Shown here piece by piece: positions 1 through 8,006 of a stretch of DNA of 64,000 nt. The position numbers were made by a program, and so were the translations under genes. The stretch lies in NCBI RefSeq assembly GCF_900149705.1, contig NZ_LT703001.1, forward strand, positions 2,418,001-2,482,000, given 5' to 3'. Position 1 is the stretch's first letter; every line of letters starts with the position of its first letter. The stretch comes from Sphingorhabdus sp. Alg231-15. Its GTDB lineage: Bacteria > Pseudomonadota > Alphaproteobacteria > Sphingomonadales > Sphingomonadaceae. Below the pieces are notes generated by a model, which worked only from the letters and a program-made list of their open reading frames with translations, was not told the origin of the DNA and ran no database searches.

Positions 1-574
1 GATCGTGATCCTTATCTTCATCCACTGTCAGGATGTGCACAGCGCTCGCCAGATGCAGCAATGGCACTGCAGCACGCAGGGCGTTCCCGGCTTCAAAGCT
101 GCCATTCCAGGCTACCACGGCAACGCCTGCGGCATCGAATTTCTTGACGCTATCGGGCTGCACTAGTGCCGGGACATTTGTGTTGAACAGGACATCGCCC
201 AATATGCCCATGGGCAAAACATTATCCTTGTCGCCGCTTGCGGAACTCAAAACCATAATATCGGCCAGCGCCGAGTTGCGGGCCAGGCCGCGCGCCGGAC
301 TGGCATTGACCTCCTGATAGTCCCAGGGGACATCTTCATCCGCCATGCGGCTCTCAATTTCGGCGCGCAGTTTTTCGTCGGCATCCCGTGTCAGCTTCGC
401 AACATCATAAACCACCGACATGCCGGTTACACCATCAAAGGCCATCTGCGGATTGTAGGGATTGGCGCGCAAGCAATGGAGATGACCATGAGTTGCGCGA
501 GTGACATCCAGCGCCGCCTGCAGTCTCGCCTCCAAACCAGTGTCATCATTGACGTAGAGCAGCACGGATTTCAT
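1..574 (-). CDS. Universal stress protein (UspA family), cut by window edge
   Basis: Only the N-terminal 191 residues lie in the window; the frame stays open to base 1. The translation starts MKSVLLYVNDD, the usual beta-1 strand of a Usp domain. After about 140 residues a second beta strand (AAGVAVVAWNGS) begins, so the full protein is probably a tandem Usp protein of about 270-280 residues. The start at 574 is preceded by AGGAGA at good spacing. Usp proteins are cytoplasmic and bind nucleotide or act in stress survival; the exact role here cannot be told. It is the last visible member of a minus-strand group with the oxidoreductase at 688-1275, 113 bp upstream. Confidence 0.82.
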   Translation of the reverse strand, partial: MKSVLLYVNDDTGLEARLQAALDVTRATHGHLHCLRANPYNPQMAFDGVTGMSVVYDVAKLTRDADEKLRAEIESRMADEDVPWDYQEVNASPARGLARNSALADIMVLSSASGDKDNVLPMGILGDVLFNTNVPALVQPDSVKKFDAAGVAVVAWNGSFEAGNALRAAVPLLHLASAVHILTVDEDKDHD

Positions 575-687
575 GATTTTTCTCCTATTTTTGATGACCT
601 TCTGCTTGGAAAGCATCAGTTGAAGAAGTGTATCCCCATCGTTTTTGGCTCTGTATAAGGGATAATACGGAGCCGCAGACGGCGGTC

Positions 688-1275
688 TCAATCGCCATTG
701 GCGCCATGATCGATCATCTTTTTCAGCCAGCGTTCGCGATGCTTGGCGCTGCCATCGACATTACCGATCAAGGAGGTCGCAACCGGGTCGACACCGGTCA
801 GAGCGAGAATATTGCGTTTGAAACTCCGCACGCTATGCGAAGCAAAATAGGCTCGATAAAAAATCGCCGGCATCCCCATGGTGACAACCAGGCGAGCGGA
901 TCTTCCGGTAAGCAGTTTTTTGGGCATTTTTCGATCGCCCTCCTCGCCATAATCGAGCGCGAAGCCCGGGCGATAGGCCTGTTCAATAAAGGCTTTCAGC
1001 AGGGCCGGCATATCACCCATCCAAAGCGGGTAGAAAAATACGATATGCTGTGCCCATTTTATCGCGTCCTGCCCTGGTTTGACGCTGGCTGGCAGGTCTT
1101 CTTCCATCCATTGTCTGCGGCTTTGCAATATCGGAATATCCTGTCCAGCGAGGCGGATTTCGCGGACCTGGTGACCTGCCTCTTTGGCTCCATGGGCATA
1201 AGCGGAGACAAGGGCATGGCCGAACCGGGCCGGATCGGGGTCAGGATGACCGTCAATAATCGCGATGCGTTTCAT
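688..1275 (-). CDS. NAD(P)H-dependent oxidoreductase, flavodoxin-like fold
   Basis: 195 residues beginning MKRIAIIDGHPDPD, the FMN-binding first loop of the flavodoxin_2 family (NAD(P)H:quinone oxidoreductase, KefF/MdaB type). The segment IVFFYPLWMGDMPALLKAFIEQAYRPGFA (about residues 78-106) is the second FMN-binding region plus the substrate loop found in quinone reductases. The likely reaction is two-electron reduction of quinones or azo compounds with NAD(P)H in the cytoplasm; the true substrate is unknown. The length is normal for the family. The gene for a secreted protein ends 12 bp upstream, so the two may be co-transcribed. Confidence 0.85.
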   Translation of the reverse strand: MKRIAIIDGHPDPDPARFGHALVSAYAHGAKEAGHQVREIRLAGQDIPILQSRRQWMEEDLPASVKPGQDAIKWAQHIVFFYPLWMGDMPALLKAFIEQAYRPGFALDYGEEGDRKMPKKLLTGRSARLVVTMGMPAIFYRAYFASHSVRSFKRNILALTGVDPVATSLIGNVDGSAKHRERWLKKMIDHGANGD

Positions 1276-1287
1276 GGTGTTTCTCCG

Positions 1288-1920
1288 CTATTCGTCTGCG
1301 TCCTTCTCTTGATCGGCGGGGCTTTGCCATTGGAAGGCCGCGACCAGCTCCATCAGCGCTTCTTGTGCGGGCACATCAAGTTGGTGCGGATAGGATGCGA
1401 TCAGACGCGCGTCCCAATAGCCATAGTCAATCGCGGTTAGACTGACATGCCAAGGAACCTTATCTCTTTGCCCGTCAAATATGCCTTGATAGGCGGACAG
1501 GTCTTCCCGTCCTGAAACGAAATAGTCGCCTTCTGACTCAATGGACGCGCTGGCATAGTGCGACATAACCGTGGGCTTGATAATCTGATAGTGATCGCGC
1601 GCGGTCAGGTCTTCGAGATGGACGACCGCGATATCGACGGCCACCAGCTGCTCGCCAAACACGCGCTCATAGCGGATCTGGAAATTGTCGCCGGAAAAAT
1701 CGGTGGTCATTTCACACAGCCGTCTGAACCCAGCTGATTCGGCCGGGAACACAAAACCGCTGTCTTTATGGACGATGGCAGAGCCGCCCTTATAAGGCGC
1801 AAACGGATCGAACAGCGGCTCTGAACCGATCACACATTCGGCTGCGGCGGGTGTGCCGACGAGGCAGAGCAGCGCTGCGCCAACCAGAAGGCTGCGCGAA
1901 TATCGTGCACGATAAATCAT
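1288..1920 (-). CDS. Secreted protein of unknown function
   Basis: 210 residues with a clear Sec signal peptide: basic MIYRARYSR, hydrophobic core LLVGAALLCLVG and a cleavage site near PAAA-EC (about residue 27). The mature part has three cysteines (in CVIGSE, RRLCEMTT and nowhere near a metal motif), an acidic surface and no repeat. I do not recognise a family. The start is preceded by GGAGTCACC, a good ribosome binding site. It is presumably periplasmic. It lies between a small conserved protein and the flavodoxin-fold oxidoreductase, all on the minus strand. Confidence 0.7.
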   Translation of the reverse strand: MIYRARYSRSLLVGAALLCLVGTPAAAECVIGSEPLFDPFAPYKGGSAIVHKDSGFVFPAESAGFRRLCEMTTDFSGDNFQIRYERVFGEQLVAVDIAVVHLEDLTARDHYQIIKPTVMSHYASASIESEGDYFVSGREDLSAYQGIFDGQRDKVPWHVSLTAIDYGYWDARLIASYPHQLDVPAQEALMELVAAFQWQSPADQEKDADE

Positions 1921-1959
1921 GGTGACTCCTCCATTTTAACCCCCTTTATCGATCCGCTC

Positions 1960-2319
1960 TTATTCGTGGCTGCGGATCACTCTGAATGGCAGTTCGCTGC
2001 CATCGGCTTCGGTGATCGTCAGATATTCGCCGACCTTGATCGGATGATTTTGCAGTCCGAATATCACTTCATCGTCATCATCGCCGACCTTGTAAGAAAA
2101 CGCCCAACCCTTGTCGCTGGATATGACAACACCATTCTGATCCTGCTCGCCCGGCCAGAAGCGCCGGACCACTGGCCGTTTTTCCGCTTCACGAAGCGCC
2201 ACTGGATCAATCAATCCTTCGTTATCAAGCGGTACACGAAATACATAAGCGTGAGCCGACGATCCATTGGGATGATCGGCAGTTCGGGCCAATTCAAGGC
2301 GTATTGTTTTCCAAGTCAT
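1960..2319 (-). CDS. Small conserved hypothetical protein (119 aa)
   Basis: The start chosen is the ATG at 2319 (MTWKTIRLELAR); the frame runs 38 codons further upstream but that part has no protein-like composition. The 119 residues contain an acidic stretch KVGDDDDEVIFGL and end in a beta-rich segment (GEYLTITEADGSELPFRVI). There is no signal peptide or membrane segment, so it is probably cytosolic. I recognise the sort of small protein common in sphingomonads but cannot give a function. It is followed 39 bp later by the secreted-protein gene. The upstream ribosome site is weak. Confidence 0.6.
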   Translation of the reverse strand: MTWKTIRLELARTADHPNGSSAHAYVFRVPLDNEGLIDPVALREAEKRPVVRRFWPGEQDQNGVVISSDKGWAFSYKVGDDDDEVIFGLQNHPIKVGEYLTITEADGSELPFRVIRSHE

Positions 2320-2464
2320 GCTCGATATCTGGCGCGTGATCGAGCGCAGCGCGATACGCAATATTGCGTAGTTCAGAATAGCCGTATCAAACGACAGCCC
2401 CCCAGCCGGATTCCAGAAACGAACCGGGTGCATGCCTGAAAGCAGTATGATTGAGAAGAGAGAC

Positions 2465-2553
2465 TGGTGCGGTCGAGAAGACTCGAACTTCCACGGGGTA
2501 TTAACCCCACAGCGACCTCAACGCTGCGCGTCTACCAATTCCGCCACGACCGC
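2465..2553 (-). tRNA. tRNA-Leu (anticodon GAG)
   Basis: Read on the minus strand, the sequence starts GCGGTCGTGGCGGAATTGG and ends in the complementary CGACCGC, discriminator A and an encoded CCA (2467-2465). The anticodon arm CAGCG-TTGAGGT-CGCTG presents GAG. A long variable arm (TGTGGGGTTAATACCCCG, a GGGG/CCCC stem) makes this a class II tRNA, as expected for leucine. The T arm GAAGTTCGAGTCTTC is intact. 89 nt including CCA. Confidence 0.96.
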
Positions 2554-2802
2554 ACTGTCATCCGAACCGGGCCATGAGACCCTGGTAGGCGCGTGCCCTT
2601 AGCAAAGGGTGGATAGGCCCGCAACAGATATTGTTGATGCTGATCAAACGCGCTGAGCGCATTAAGAGCGCCGCGAAATATGTCCCCATCTCATACAGTC
2701 TGGCTCGTTTCGTCCGTTTTTTGGGTGCAAAGAACGGAATATTATCGCGTTAACCTTCTATTTACCTTGTCAGGCAGCGGTTTTGCGGGCTTTTCTTGGC
2801 TT

Positions 2803-3093
2803 ATGCAGTGCAGCTTGTTCTCTTTGACCCTGTTGGCCGCGACCATGATGGCGGCCACGCCGGCAGTCGCGAAACCGGCAACTTTAGCTGGATCATCGGT
2901 GCAATCAGGCTCGCGGGTGCAGGTTACCGTCTCGGCGCGCATTGTGAGCGGAGAAGTCATATATTTTGGCAGCGCGGAGCAGCGTGATGCTGCCAAACCG
3001 CGATCAAAAAACCATGTTGCGCCAATGGTTCGGACGCGCGGGCAAATCACTCTGGATGATCAGCAGCGCGTTGGGCTTACCGAATTTCACTAA
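2803..3093 (+). CDS. Small secreted protein, unknown function
   Basis: The chosen ATG at 2803 gives 96 residues starting MQCSLFSLTLLAATMMAATPAVAKPATL, a good Sec signal peptide with an AVA-K cleavage site at about residue 23. An in-frame ATG at 2680 would add 41 residues that look like translated leader. The mature part is short (about 73 residues), with VQVTVSARIVSGEVIYF suggesting a beta-sheet segment, and has no cysteines. No family recognised. There is no strong ribosome binding site in front of the chosen start, which keeps confidence moderate. It converges on the zinc-ribbon gene. Confidence 0.45.
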   Translation: MQCSLFSLTLLAATMMAATPAVAKPATLAGSSVQSGSRVQVTVSARIVSGEVIYFGSAEQRDAAKPRSKNHVAPMVRTRGQITLDDQQRVGLTEFH

Positions 3094-3116
3094 TCGCAAG
3101 ACGGTCTATATAATAG

Positions 3117-3875
3117 TTACTGGCGGCTGGTGTCGGCCCAACCCACTTCCAGCTGACTCGCGGAACGCGGCACGTCGAGCTTGGCTTCGTTGAAGTTGAC
3201 CCTGCCACCGGGGGCCAGCTCTTTGGTTGGAGCCTTCATCTTCCAGCTATAGACAATCCGTCCGCTGGCATCGCGCAGGATGACCAGCATTGGTGGTACC
3301 GATTGCTCGGCATCGGTCGGGTTGATAATCGTTCCGCTGGCAGCGAAATATTCGGTGCCGTCCTGCAGCGTCCGGCGATCCTGTTTCTGGCTCAGTTCGA
3401 TCAGAAGCGGGGTTTCGTCGACTGAGGCCATTTGATAGCCTTGAAACCAGTTTGGCGTGCCGAAAGCATAGAGCGCGCCGCCGGCCAGAATGACCAGACT
3501 GGCGAAGGCCACGGCAGCGATAGTCCATAATTTGGCAGGATTGCGGCGCGGTTTGAACGGCGGCTCGTGCGCGAAACTGCTGGTTTCCGACACAAAAGGC
3601 GGTGTGACTGGTTCGGTTGGCGGCGCTGGCGTTGTCGCCCGGGTTTCTGGCGACGCTGTCGGATCTTGTGGAGACGCTGTTTTGACGGGCGGCGCCGGCG
3701 GCGCACCCGCAGGCGCCTGAACGGCTGGTTCCGCTGTTTTAACCGGCTCTGGCGGGGCCGGTTCCTGAAACCAGCTATGACGACATGAGGCGCAGCGAAC
3801 CGACCGGCCGGTAGGACCGATTGCACTGTCGGGCACGAGATAGCGTGTTTTGCAGGCCGGGCAATTCAATATCAT
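3117..3875 (-). CDS. MJ0042-type zinc-ribbon membrane protein (DUF3426-like C-terminus)
   Basis: 252 residues. The N-terminus [35 protein letters not shown] is an MJ0042 zinc ribbon with two CxxC pairs (residues 5-8 and 28-31). A long Pro/Ala/Thr-rich linker (about 38-105) follows, then one transmembrane segment ([24 protein letters not shown], about 117-140) and a periplasmic beta-rich domain of about 110 residues that resembles DUF3426. The gene faces ftsE across a 200-bp gap, an arrangement frequent in sphingomonads, so a link with envelope or division is possible but is inference. The metal and ligand of the ribbon are not proven. Confidence 0.85.
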   Translation of the reverse strand: MILNCPACKTRYLVPDSAIGPTGRSVRCASCRHSWFQEPAPPEPVKTAEPAVQAPAGAPPAPPVKTASPQDPTASPETRATTPAPPTEPVTPPFVSETSSFAHEPPFKPRRNPAKLWTIAAVAFASLVILAGGALYAFGTPNWFQGYQMASVDETPLLIELSQKQDRRTLQDGTEYFAASGTIINPTDAEQSVPPMLVILRDASGRIVYSWKMKAPTKELAPGGRVNFNEAKLDVPRSASQLEVGWADTSRQ

Positions 3876-4075
3876 GACGTCCTTCTAAACACGCCAATCC
3901 ATGAAACTGCAAGTCTGGGGTTCATGCTTTTGAGACAAGTGCCTTTTTTTCCACGTTTTCATGTCCCTATGGCAGGTGAATAGGCACGCGGCAGTTGATT
4001 TTTCCGCAGGTAAGGTCCTAATGGAAACAGAAATTTAGTGCGTCCCAACCCGATCAGGCGATATAACCAAACCCG

Positions 4076-4789
4076 ATGAATGAAATTGTTCAATTTGAAA
4101 ATGTCGGTCTGCGCTATGGAGCGGGTGTCGAGACGCTGTCGGACCTTACCTTCACCCTATATCCCGGCAGTTTCTACTTCCTGACGGGCGCTTCCGGTGC
4201 GGGTAAAACCTCACTGTTGAAATTGCTTTATCTGGCACAGCGGCCCAGCCGCGGTTTGATTCGGCTGTTTGGCGAAGATGCGGTGACCATGTCGCGGGAA
4301 CGCCTGCCCGGTTTCCGGCGGCGCATCGGCGTGGTGTTTCAGGATTTCCGGCTGGTTCCGCATCTTTCCGCTTTTGACAATATTGCGCTGCCTCTGCGGG
4401 TTGCAGGGGTAAAAGAGAAGGATTTGGTTACACCGGTGGCTGAGATGCTCGACTGGGTTGGACTCGGCGACCGGGCCGAAGCCCGGCCAGCAACCTTGTC
4501 GGGCGGAGAGCAGCAGCGTGTTGCCATTGCCCGTGCGGTCATCGGCCGTCCGGAGATTCTGGTTGCCGACGAACCAACCGGCAATGTTGATCCGGATATG
4601 GCGGTGCGTTTGTTGCAGCTGTTTGAAGCCTTGAACACACTGGGCACCACCATTGTTGTAGCGACCCATGACATTCACTTGCTCAGCAAGGTGCCGGGTG
4701 CTCAGATGATGAAGCTCGAAAAGGGCGGCCTTTCCGACCCCACTGGTTCCTTGCGCAACCCGCCCCTGCCCCGTGACAGAGCGCAATAG
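4076..4789 (+). CDS. ftsE: Cell division ATP-binding protein FtsE
   Basis: 237 residues of an ABC ATPase: Walker A GASGAGKT (residues 38-45), Q-loop FQDF (88-91), signature LSGGEQQRVA (141-150), Walker B ILVADEP (161-167) followed by TGNVD, and a switch histidine in ATHD (about 196). TGNVDP is typical of FtsE. FtsE pairs with FtsX (next gene, 8 bp downstream); the complex at the septum drives activation of peptidoglycan hydrolases during division. The length matches the family (about 220-240). The ATG at 4076 gives the expected N-terminus. Confidence 0.97.
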   Translation: MNEIVQFENVGLRYGAGVETLSDLTFTLYPGSFYFLTGASGAGKTSLLKLLYLAQRPSRGLIRLFGEDAVTMSRERLPGFRRRIGVVFQDFRLVPHLSAFDNIALPLRVAGVKEKDLVTPVAEMLDWVGLGDRAEARPATLSGGEQQRVAIARAVIGRPEILVADEPTGNVDPDMAVRLLQLFEALNTLGTTIVVATHDIHLLSKVPGAQMMKLEKGGLSDPTGSLRNPPLPRDRAQ

Positions 4790-4797
4790 GTCGCATT

Positions 4798-5724
4798 ATG
4801 CTTAGCCTTTTCGTCATACCCGGTCATGATCGGAGGCTGATACCCGAAGGGCGCCTGTCGGGTCCCATGCCGTGGGTTATCGCGATCATGATCTTTCTGA
4901 CGGTTTTGGCGACAGCAATGGGTCTTGCTTTTGCCGAGGCCGGGCAAAAGGTTTCGGATCAGCTGTCGAGCCGCGCTACGGTTCAGATTATTGAGGCCAA
5001 TCCCGTTTCCAAAGCACAACAGGCCAAAGACGCGGCGGCCCGGCTGCGCGGAATGGATTTGGTCGACGAGGTCCGGGTCTTGCCTCCCGAAGAGATTGAA
5101 GAACTGATCGCCCCATGGTTGGGCCAGACAGGCTCAGCGCAGGCCGGTTCACAAGCTGGCAGCCTGCTGGAAGACATCCCACTGCCGGCTTTGATTGACC
5201 TGAAACTGGTGCGCGCGGCGGGTACGAGCGAATTGGAGGCTTTGCGAGGTGCCATTGGCCCGCTCGCTCCCAGCGCTCTTATAGAACCCAGCAGCGGTCT
5301 GATCGCGCCTGTTATTGCATTGGTCCGCTCACTCCAATGGATTGCGTTCGGTCTGGTGATATTGCTCGCTATGGCCACAGCGGCTGCGGTGATCATCTCG
5401 GCTCGGGCGGCTCTGAATACCCACAAGGAAACTATCGGGGTCATTCACTTGCTGGGCGGAACAGACCGCCAGATCAGCCGTCTTTTTCAGCGGCGGATTG
5501 CGCTTGATGCTTTGCTTGGCGGGATATTGGGTTTGATCTGCGGGGCCGCCATCATCCTGCTGCTCGGGATGCAGCTTTCGGCATTGGGGTCGGGGCTGGT
5601 ACAATCCTTGGAGCTATCATGGTATAGCTGGTTGATTATCGGGTTCGTTCCGATATTGGGAATGATACTTGCGATGGTGACTGCGCGAATGACAGTCATG
5701 GGCGCGCTGAAAAAAATATTGTAG
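4798..5724 (+). CDS. ftsX: Cell division protein FtsX
   Basis: 308 residues. The topology fits FtsX: one membrane segment near residues 24-44 (WVIAIMIFLTVLATAMGLAFA), a periplasmic domain of about 125 residues, then three membrane segments (about 177-198, 237-258 and 276-298). The cytoplasmic loop NTHKETIGVIHLLGGTDRQISRLFQRR is the characteristic FtsX coupling region that contacts FtsE. The gene lies 8 bp after ftsE. The periplasmic domain is the part that engages the hydrolase partner in characterised species; the partner here is not visible in the window. Confidence 0.95.
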   Translation: MLSLFVIPGHDRRLIPEGRLSGPMPWVIAIMIFLTVLATAMGLAFAEAGQKVSDQLSSRATVQIIEANPVSKAQQAKDAAARLRGMDLVDEVRVLPPEEIEELIAPWLGQTGSAQAGSQAGSLLEDIPLPALIDLKLVRAAGTSELEALRGAIGPLAPSALIEPSSGLIAPVIALVRSLQWIAFGLVILLAMATAAAVIISARAALNTHKETIGVIHLLGGTDRQISRLFQRRIALDALLGGILGLICGAAIILLLGMQLSALGSGLVQSLELSWYSWLIIGFVPILGMILAMVTARMTVMGALKKIL

Positions 5725-5733
5725 TCACATCAT

Positions 5734-6267
5734 ATGATCTTGCGTTTCTTCTGTTTTCTGTTGCTTTTCTGGATGATCGGTTTCGCCTGGTTTGCGATTG
5801 ATTTGCCGCGCGCTGCGGGGGATGACGTGCGCACAGACTCTATTGTTGTCCTGACCGGCGGACCCCAGCGCATCGAACATGCCTTGCAGTTGATCGAAGC
5901 AGACAAAGCGCAATATTTGCTGATTTCGGGTGTGGACCGGGATGTCAAACCCGGGGAACTGGCTGCCGCATATGATCGTTCCGAGGAGCTTTTTGAATGT
6001 TGCATTGACCTGGGCTTCCAGGCGGTTGACACGCGGTCCAATGCTCTGGAAACAGCGCGCTGGGCTGCGGGACGGGATGACAGTTCACTGCGCCTGGTGA
6101 CATCCGACTGGCACATGCGACGCGCGCAGCTGGAACTGGAACGCGCAGTACCGACGGATATTGTGATCATTTCCGATGCCGTGGCTACCGCGCCTTCGCT
6201 GGGCACCCTGTTCAAGGAATATAATAAATATCTGATGCGCCGTCTCGCGTCATTGGCAGGGGTTTAA
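5734..6267 (+). CDS. YdcF/DUF218 family membrane-anchored protein
   Basis: 177 residues. An N-terminal membrane anchor (LRFFCFLLLFWMIGFAWFAI) is followed by a DUF218 fold: DSIVVLTGGPQRIEHALQLIE, SNALETARWAA and LVTSDWHMRRAQLELERA. These carry the TGG and TSDWHMRRA motifs of the YdcF/SanA/ElyC family, linked elsewhere to envelope maintenance. The gene starts 9 bp after ftsX and ends 2 bp before the acyltransferase, so it belongs to the ftsEX operon. The catalytic activity of the family is unproven. Confidence 0.88.
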   Translation: MILRFFCFLLLFWMIGFAWFAIDLPRAAGDDVRTDSIVVLTGGPQRIEHALQLIEADKAQYLLISGVDRDVKPGELAAAYDRSEELFECCIDLGFQAVDTRSNALETARWAAGRDDSSLRLVTSDWHMRRAQLELERAVPTDIVIISDAVATAPSLGTLFKEYNKYLMRRLASLAGV

Positions 6268-6269
6268 CA

Positions 6270-6959
6270 ATGCTGGCAGCCATTCGCTCATTGATGTTCA
6301 TTCCGATCTTTTATGGCGGCTCGACACCGATCATCATCTTGTCTTTTCTGGTTGCGTTATTTTCGGAACCCGGCACCCATTATATGGCGCAGTTATGGAG
6401 CCGTTATCACTATTTCTGTGCGCGATATATTCTGGGCATAACGGTGCAGATCAAAGGTGAAATCCGTAACGAGCCGCTTCTCTACGTTTTCAAGCATGAA
6501 AGCATGTTCGAGACGATCGATCTGTTGCGCATATTCGACAAGCCGGTTGTGATTGCCAAAAAGGAACTGCTGGTAATTCCTTTGTGGGGCTGGATTGCGA
6601 AGAAACACGGGCTGCTGGGAATCGACCGCAATGGCGGCGGGGCGGCGATGCGCCAGATTATCAAACAGGCGAAGAAAGCAGTTGCCGAGGGTCGCCCGAT
6701 TGTGATTTTTGCCGAAGGCAGCCGCGCGCATCATGGCGAACGTCCTGAGTTACAGACCGGTTTTGCCGGTATCTACAAGCTAATGGGCCTACCGCTCGTA
6801 CCGGTGGCACTGGATAGTGGCATCATCTCGCCGCGCGATACTTTTGTGCAGAATAGTGGTGTGATCACCTATGCAGTGCAAAGCGAGATTGAACCCGGGC
6901 TCGACCGCGAGGATATTCGCAACCGGGTCCATAACGCGATCAACATGCTGAATGACTGA
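6270..6959 (+). CDS. plsC: 1-acyl-sn-glycerol-3-phosphate acyltransferase (PlsC-like)
   Basis: 229 residues. The acyltransferase motif I appears as KHESMFET (about residues 74-81), a variant of H-x4-D with glutamate in the acidic position; motif III is FAEGSRAHHGE (about 148-158) and motif IV is GLPLVPVALDSG. An N-terminal hydrophobic segment (residues 9-32) anchors it in the membrane. It would add the second acyl chain to lysophosphatidate in phospholipid synthesis. It follows the DUF218 gene by 2 bp and closes the ftsE operon. The Asp-to-Glu change in motif I is seen in alphaproteobacterial homologues, so I still expect activity. Confidence 0.88.
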   Translation: MLAAIRSLMFIPIFYGGSTPIIILSFLVALFSEPGTHYMAQLWSRYHYFCARYILGITVQIKGEIRNEPLLYVFKHESMFETIDLLRIFDKPVVIAKKELLVIPLWGWIAKKHGLLGIDRNGGGAAMRQIIKQAKKAVAEGRPIVIFAEGSRAHHGERPELQTGFAGIYKLMGLPLVPVALDSGIISPRDTFVQNSGVITYAVQSEIEPGLDREDIRNRVHNAINMLND

Positions 6960-6968
6960 TTGGCCACT

Positions 6969-8006
6969 CTAGCCAAAGCCAATGCCGGTGACTTTCAACG
7001 CTATTCTTGCCAACCGGTCGCTGGTTGTCAGGTACAGCATTTTTCCGTCATTACCAAAGGCACAATTGGCAGTCGCTTTTTCCGCCAATATGCGGCCCAG
7101 CAATGTTCCGGAAGGTGATAAAATCAATATGCCACCGGGACCGGTAGCAAAGATATGCCCTGTCCGGGCAACGCACATTCCATCAGGCAAACCCGGCGCG
7201 TCAGCGCCTGCCAGATGTTGGGCATCGAAGAAGAGGCCCCTGTCAGATATCGTTCCGTCAGCGGCGATGGCATAGTTTTTCAACAGCTGTTTCTGCGGGT
7301 CCGATTGCGCAACGTAGAGCGTATGTTCATCCGGTGACAAGGCAATGCCATTGGGTCGGGTCAGGCTGTCATCGATCAGCGATAGGCTTCCATCCGGGCT
7401 GCGCCGGTACACGCCATTGTGCGCCAGTTCCTTAAGCGGCGACTGATCGCCACCTTTCAACCCGTAAGGCGGATCGGTAAAATATATGGTCCCGTCTTTT
7501 GCTTCGACCAGATCATTGGGGCTATTGAACTTCTTGCCTTCAAATCTGTCCGCTATGATGCGGTCCTCTCTGCTTTCAATGTCAAAAGCGGTCAGGGCCC
7601 GTTTGCCATGATTGGCGGTTAGCAGCTCACCATTTTTGCCCATAAGCAAGCCGTTAGTGCCATCGCCTTCGGCTAGCCCGGAAGGTTTGCGAAATATCGT
7701 CAGACCTTCCGCTTCCGACCAGACATAAGCGGTGTTTTGCGGAACATCGGAAAAGTAAAGCCGCTCGCGCTTGCTGTCCCATGCTGGTCCTTCGGACCAC
7801 TGAAAGCCGCTGGCAAGTTGCTCCAGCTGCAGGCTGCTATCGATCACTTCATCAAGTGCGGAATCGAGTCGTTCGACCTTTCCGAACATAGGCCGCTTTC
7901 GCCGGGTCTCTGGTTGAGCGGTGACAGCGCCGGTGCAGGCGGCCAGTGCGGTCGCGGTCGAAGCGGCGATAAATATTCTGCGGTTCAATTGCATGCTGTC
8001 GGTCAT
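6969..8006 (-). CDS. SMP-30/gluconolactonase family protein, exported
   Basis: 345 residues. The N-terminus NRRIFIAASTATALAACTG combines a twin-arginine motif with a lipobox (LAAC), so the protein is probably Tat-exported and lipidated. The rest is an SMP-30/LRE six-bladed propeller: FQWSEGPAWDSKRERLYFSDVP, KFNSPNDLVEAKDGTIYFTDPPYGL and RPNGIALSPDEHTLYVAQSD carry the E, N and D metal ligands. The expected reaction is hydrolysis of an aldonolactone (for example gluconolactone) to the acid. Its ATG overlaps the TGA of the GH3 gene by 4 bp (ATGA), so translation is likely coupled. With gluconokinase and gluconate permease nearby, a sugar-to-gluconate route is plausible. Confidence 0.92.
   Translation of the reverse strand: MTDSMQLNRRIFIAASTATALAACTGAVTAQPETRRKRPMFGKVERLDSALDEVIDSSLQLEQLASGFQWSEGPAWDSKRERLYFSDVPQNTAYVWSEAEGLTIFRKPSGLAEGDGTNGLLMGKNGELLTANHGKRALTAFDIESREDRIIADRFEGKKFNSPNDLVEAKDGTIYFTDPPYGLKGGDQSPLKELAHNGVYRRSPDGSLSLIDDSLTRPNGIALSPDEHTLYVAQSDPQKQLLKNYAIAADGTISDRGLFFDAQHLAGADAPGLPDGMCVARTGHIFATGPGGILILSPSGTLLGRILAEKATANCAFGNDGKMLYLTTSDRLARIALKVTGIGFG

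Noticed and set aside
628-1440. A 270-codon plus-strand frame over the first kilobase
   Set aside because: Antisense to the flavodoxin-fold oxidoreductase, whose motifs are clear.
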